Origin: Candidatus Kapaibacterium sp.
Lineage (GTDB): Bacteria > Bacteroidota > Ignavibacteria > Kapaibacteriales > UBA2268
Reading direction: 5' to 3'
Assembly: GCA_027858275.1 (NCBI GenBank)
Contig: JAQIDA010000007.1
Coordinates: 1-7,085 of the forward strand
DNA length: 7,085 nucleotides
A program made the translations under genes and the position numbers. Shown in pieces: positions 6,384 to 7,085 of this stretch. The notes under the pieces were generated by a model, which was not told the origin of the DNA, searched no databases, and worked only from the letters and a program-made list of their open reading frames with translations. Numbering within the stretch: position 1 is the first letter of the stretch; each line of letters opens with the position of its first letter.

Positions 6384-6689
6384 CTAATTTGACGTATTGT
6401 TTTTCAAACATACTAATTTCGAGCGGAAATGAATCAAGAATATTTCCGCCATAGTCAACACAAATACCGAAGAAACAAACGTCAAAGCGAAAGTTAATTT
6501 GTAAGTCTCTATGTTAACAAGACTAAACCAAAGAATCAACGTCATTATGAGGTAACGGACTGTCATAGAACCGAACACATAATCGTTGAATTTTTGGGGA
6601 TTTTTAACGGACGCATAGCGAATAACAAACACAGCAATTCCTGTGTTAAGGGATGCTAAAATTAGTGCTGATATAATCGCAAACGTCAT
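6384..6689 (-). CDS. Small three-helix membrane protein, AtpI-like by position
   Basis: I do not recognise the family from sequence alone. The product has 101 residues with three likely transmembrane helices (about 4-24, 44-60 and 64-88), a short charged loop (residues 28-37) and a basic, polar tail (from R89). Charged or polar residues at or near the helices include N15, R24, R45 and E82. It lies between atpZ (3-base gap) and atpB (9-base gap), exactly where many bacteria encode a small ATP synthase accessory protein (AtpI, or AtpR in N-type operons) thought to help c-ring assembly or ion supply. I infer such a role from the context. Its ribosome binding site is only an A-rich stretch within the end of atpZ, so its translation is probably coupled to atpZ. 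Its stop codon is in the same frame as atpB. Confidence 0.75.
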   Translation of the reverse strand: MTFAIISALILASLNTGIAVFVIRYASVKNPQKFNDYVFGSMTVRYLIMTLILWFSLVNIETYKLTFALTFVSSVFVLTMAEIFLIHFRSKLVCLKNNTSN

Positions 6690-6692
6690 ATA

Positions 6693-6944
6693 TTATTTTT
6701 TCTTTTTAGATGATTCTAAAACAGTTCTTATAAACGACACCATTCCGGCTGTAATCCCAAAAAATGCCATAATAATAAACAGGACCGGTTTGGTATCAAA
6801 TTTTTCATCCAGCCACCAACCGATGTAAGTCGACACAGCTACTGTCGCTGCAAGTTGTATACCAATGTGCGAGTAGCGCATTAACTCTTTTAATGCCTTG
6901 TTTTCCTTGTTGTTCTCTTGCACTGTACACTTCAAAACTATCAA
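6693..6944 (-). CDS. atpZ: AtpZ/AtpI family protein (F1Fo ATPase gene-1 type)
   Basis: This small membrane protein is commonly the first gene of atp operons; proposed roles in the family are helping c-ring assembly or Mg2+/Ca2+ uptake. The product has 83 residues, with two transmembrane helices (about 26-45 and 53-73) and a lysine-rich end. The family pattern is clear: RYSHIGIQLAATVAVSTYIG (23-42), then WWLDEKFDTKP (43-53), then a glycine-containing second helix (G63-x-x-x-G67). The start is uncertain. The TTG at 6944 has AGGA at 6952-6955, but the predicted transcript would begin at about that point. A GTG at 6923 with GAAG six bases before it would give 76 residues and a normal leader, and loses nothing conserved. 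The gene lies 3 bases ahead of the next small membrane gene and probably opens the operon. Confidence 0.85.
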   Translation of the reverse strand: MIVLKCTVQENNKENKALKELMRYSHIGIQLAATVAVSTYIGWWLDEKFDTKPVLFIIMAFFGITAGMVSFIRTVLESSKKKK

Positions 6945-6961
6945 AACACAGTCCTACAACA

Positions 6962-6993
6962 CAAAGATATATTGTTTATTCAAAACATGCAAA
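6962..6993 (-). promoter_or_regulatory. Bacteroidetes-type promoter of the atp operon
   Basis: On the minus strand TTTG (6990-6993) and TATCTTTG (6962-6969) are separated by exactly 20 bases. This matches the Bacteroides consensus of a -33 TTTG and a -7 TAnnTTTG with a 19-21 base spacer. No good E. coli-type -10/-35 pair stands out. It lies in an A/T-rich gap just before atpZ, so transcription would start near 6952-6957. It is the only full match I noticed in the intergenic gaps of the cluster, which supports one main transcript for the whole operon. Confidence 0.65.
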
Positions 6994-7022
6994 CAAAAAG
7001 AATAGAATTATATTTTTTGTAA

Positions 7023-7085
7023 TCAATATAGTGGGTTTTTGGAAAATTTCGTGCTCGGCGAAGACATAAACCCTGAGGGGAAAAG
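7023..7085 (-). CDS. Possible C-terminal end of an upstream gene (cut by the window edge)
   Basis: From the right edge, one minus-strand frame stays open for 20 codons and ends in TGA at 7023-7025. The peptide (starting LFPSGFMSSPSTKF and ending KNPLY) is Ser/Pro/Lys-rich, like a disordered protein tail. Bases 7040-7085 are richer in G+C than the A/T-rich gap to the left, which suggests coding sequence. The other two minus-strand frames are also open over this short span, so the frame is not certain. No function can be assigned. Confidence 0.3.
   Translation of the reverse strand, partial: LFPSGFMSSPSTKFSKNPLY

Noticed and set aside
7039..7085. A short plus-strand open frame running off the right edge.
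   Set aside because: It has only a poor TTG or GTG start without a ribosome binding site, and the minus-strand reading fits the neighbouring gene direction better.

Overview
The window carries one long minus-strand gene cluster for the F-type ATP synthase. Reading right to left, in the direction of transcription, the order is: a possible gene tail at the right edge, a promoter region, atpZ, a small unrecognised membrane protein, atpB (a), atpE (c), atpF (b), atpH (delta), atpA (alpha), hldD (ADP-heptose epimerase), atpG (gamma), and a strong hairpin terminator at the left edge. No stretch longer than about 150 bases lacks a gene, and I see no RNA genes, insertion sequences or CRISPR arrays.

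The organism is probably a Gram-negative member of the Bacteroidetes/Chlorobi (FCB) group. Four things point there. The putative promoter upstream of atpZ matches the Bacteroides-type consensus (TTTG, 20-base spacer, TAnnTTTG) rather than the E. coli type. The a subunit has a long N-terminal extension ahead of its first membrane helix. The beta and epsilon genes (atpD, atpC) are not with the rest, as in Chlorobi-like lineages. An LPS-heptose gene implies an outer membrane. Finer placement (for example Ignavibacteria or Kapabacteria) is a guess.

Functionally, atpB, atpE and atpF make the membrane Fo sector, and atpH, atpA and atpG supply stalk and F1 parts. The catalytic beta and the epsilon subunits must come from another locus. 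AtpZ and the small three-helix protein next to it are probably accessory or assembly factors. hldD, which makes ADP-L-glycero-D-manno-heptose for LPS core, sits between atpA and atpG and is not part of the ATP synthase.

Expression appears to be tuned inside the operon. atpE has the best Shine-Dalgarno sequence in the window and is followed by a 12-bp hairpin with a displaced U-rich stretch, which fits the need for many c subunits per complex. The most unusual protein feature is the start of the a subunit: four tandem His/Asp/Glu-rich repeats with no visible signal peptide. I do not see a wholly new system here. The window is a core energy operon with several lineage-specific oddities.
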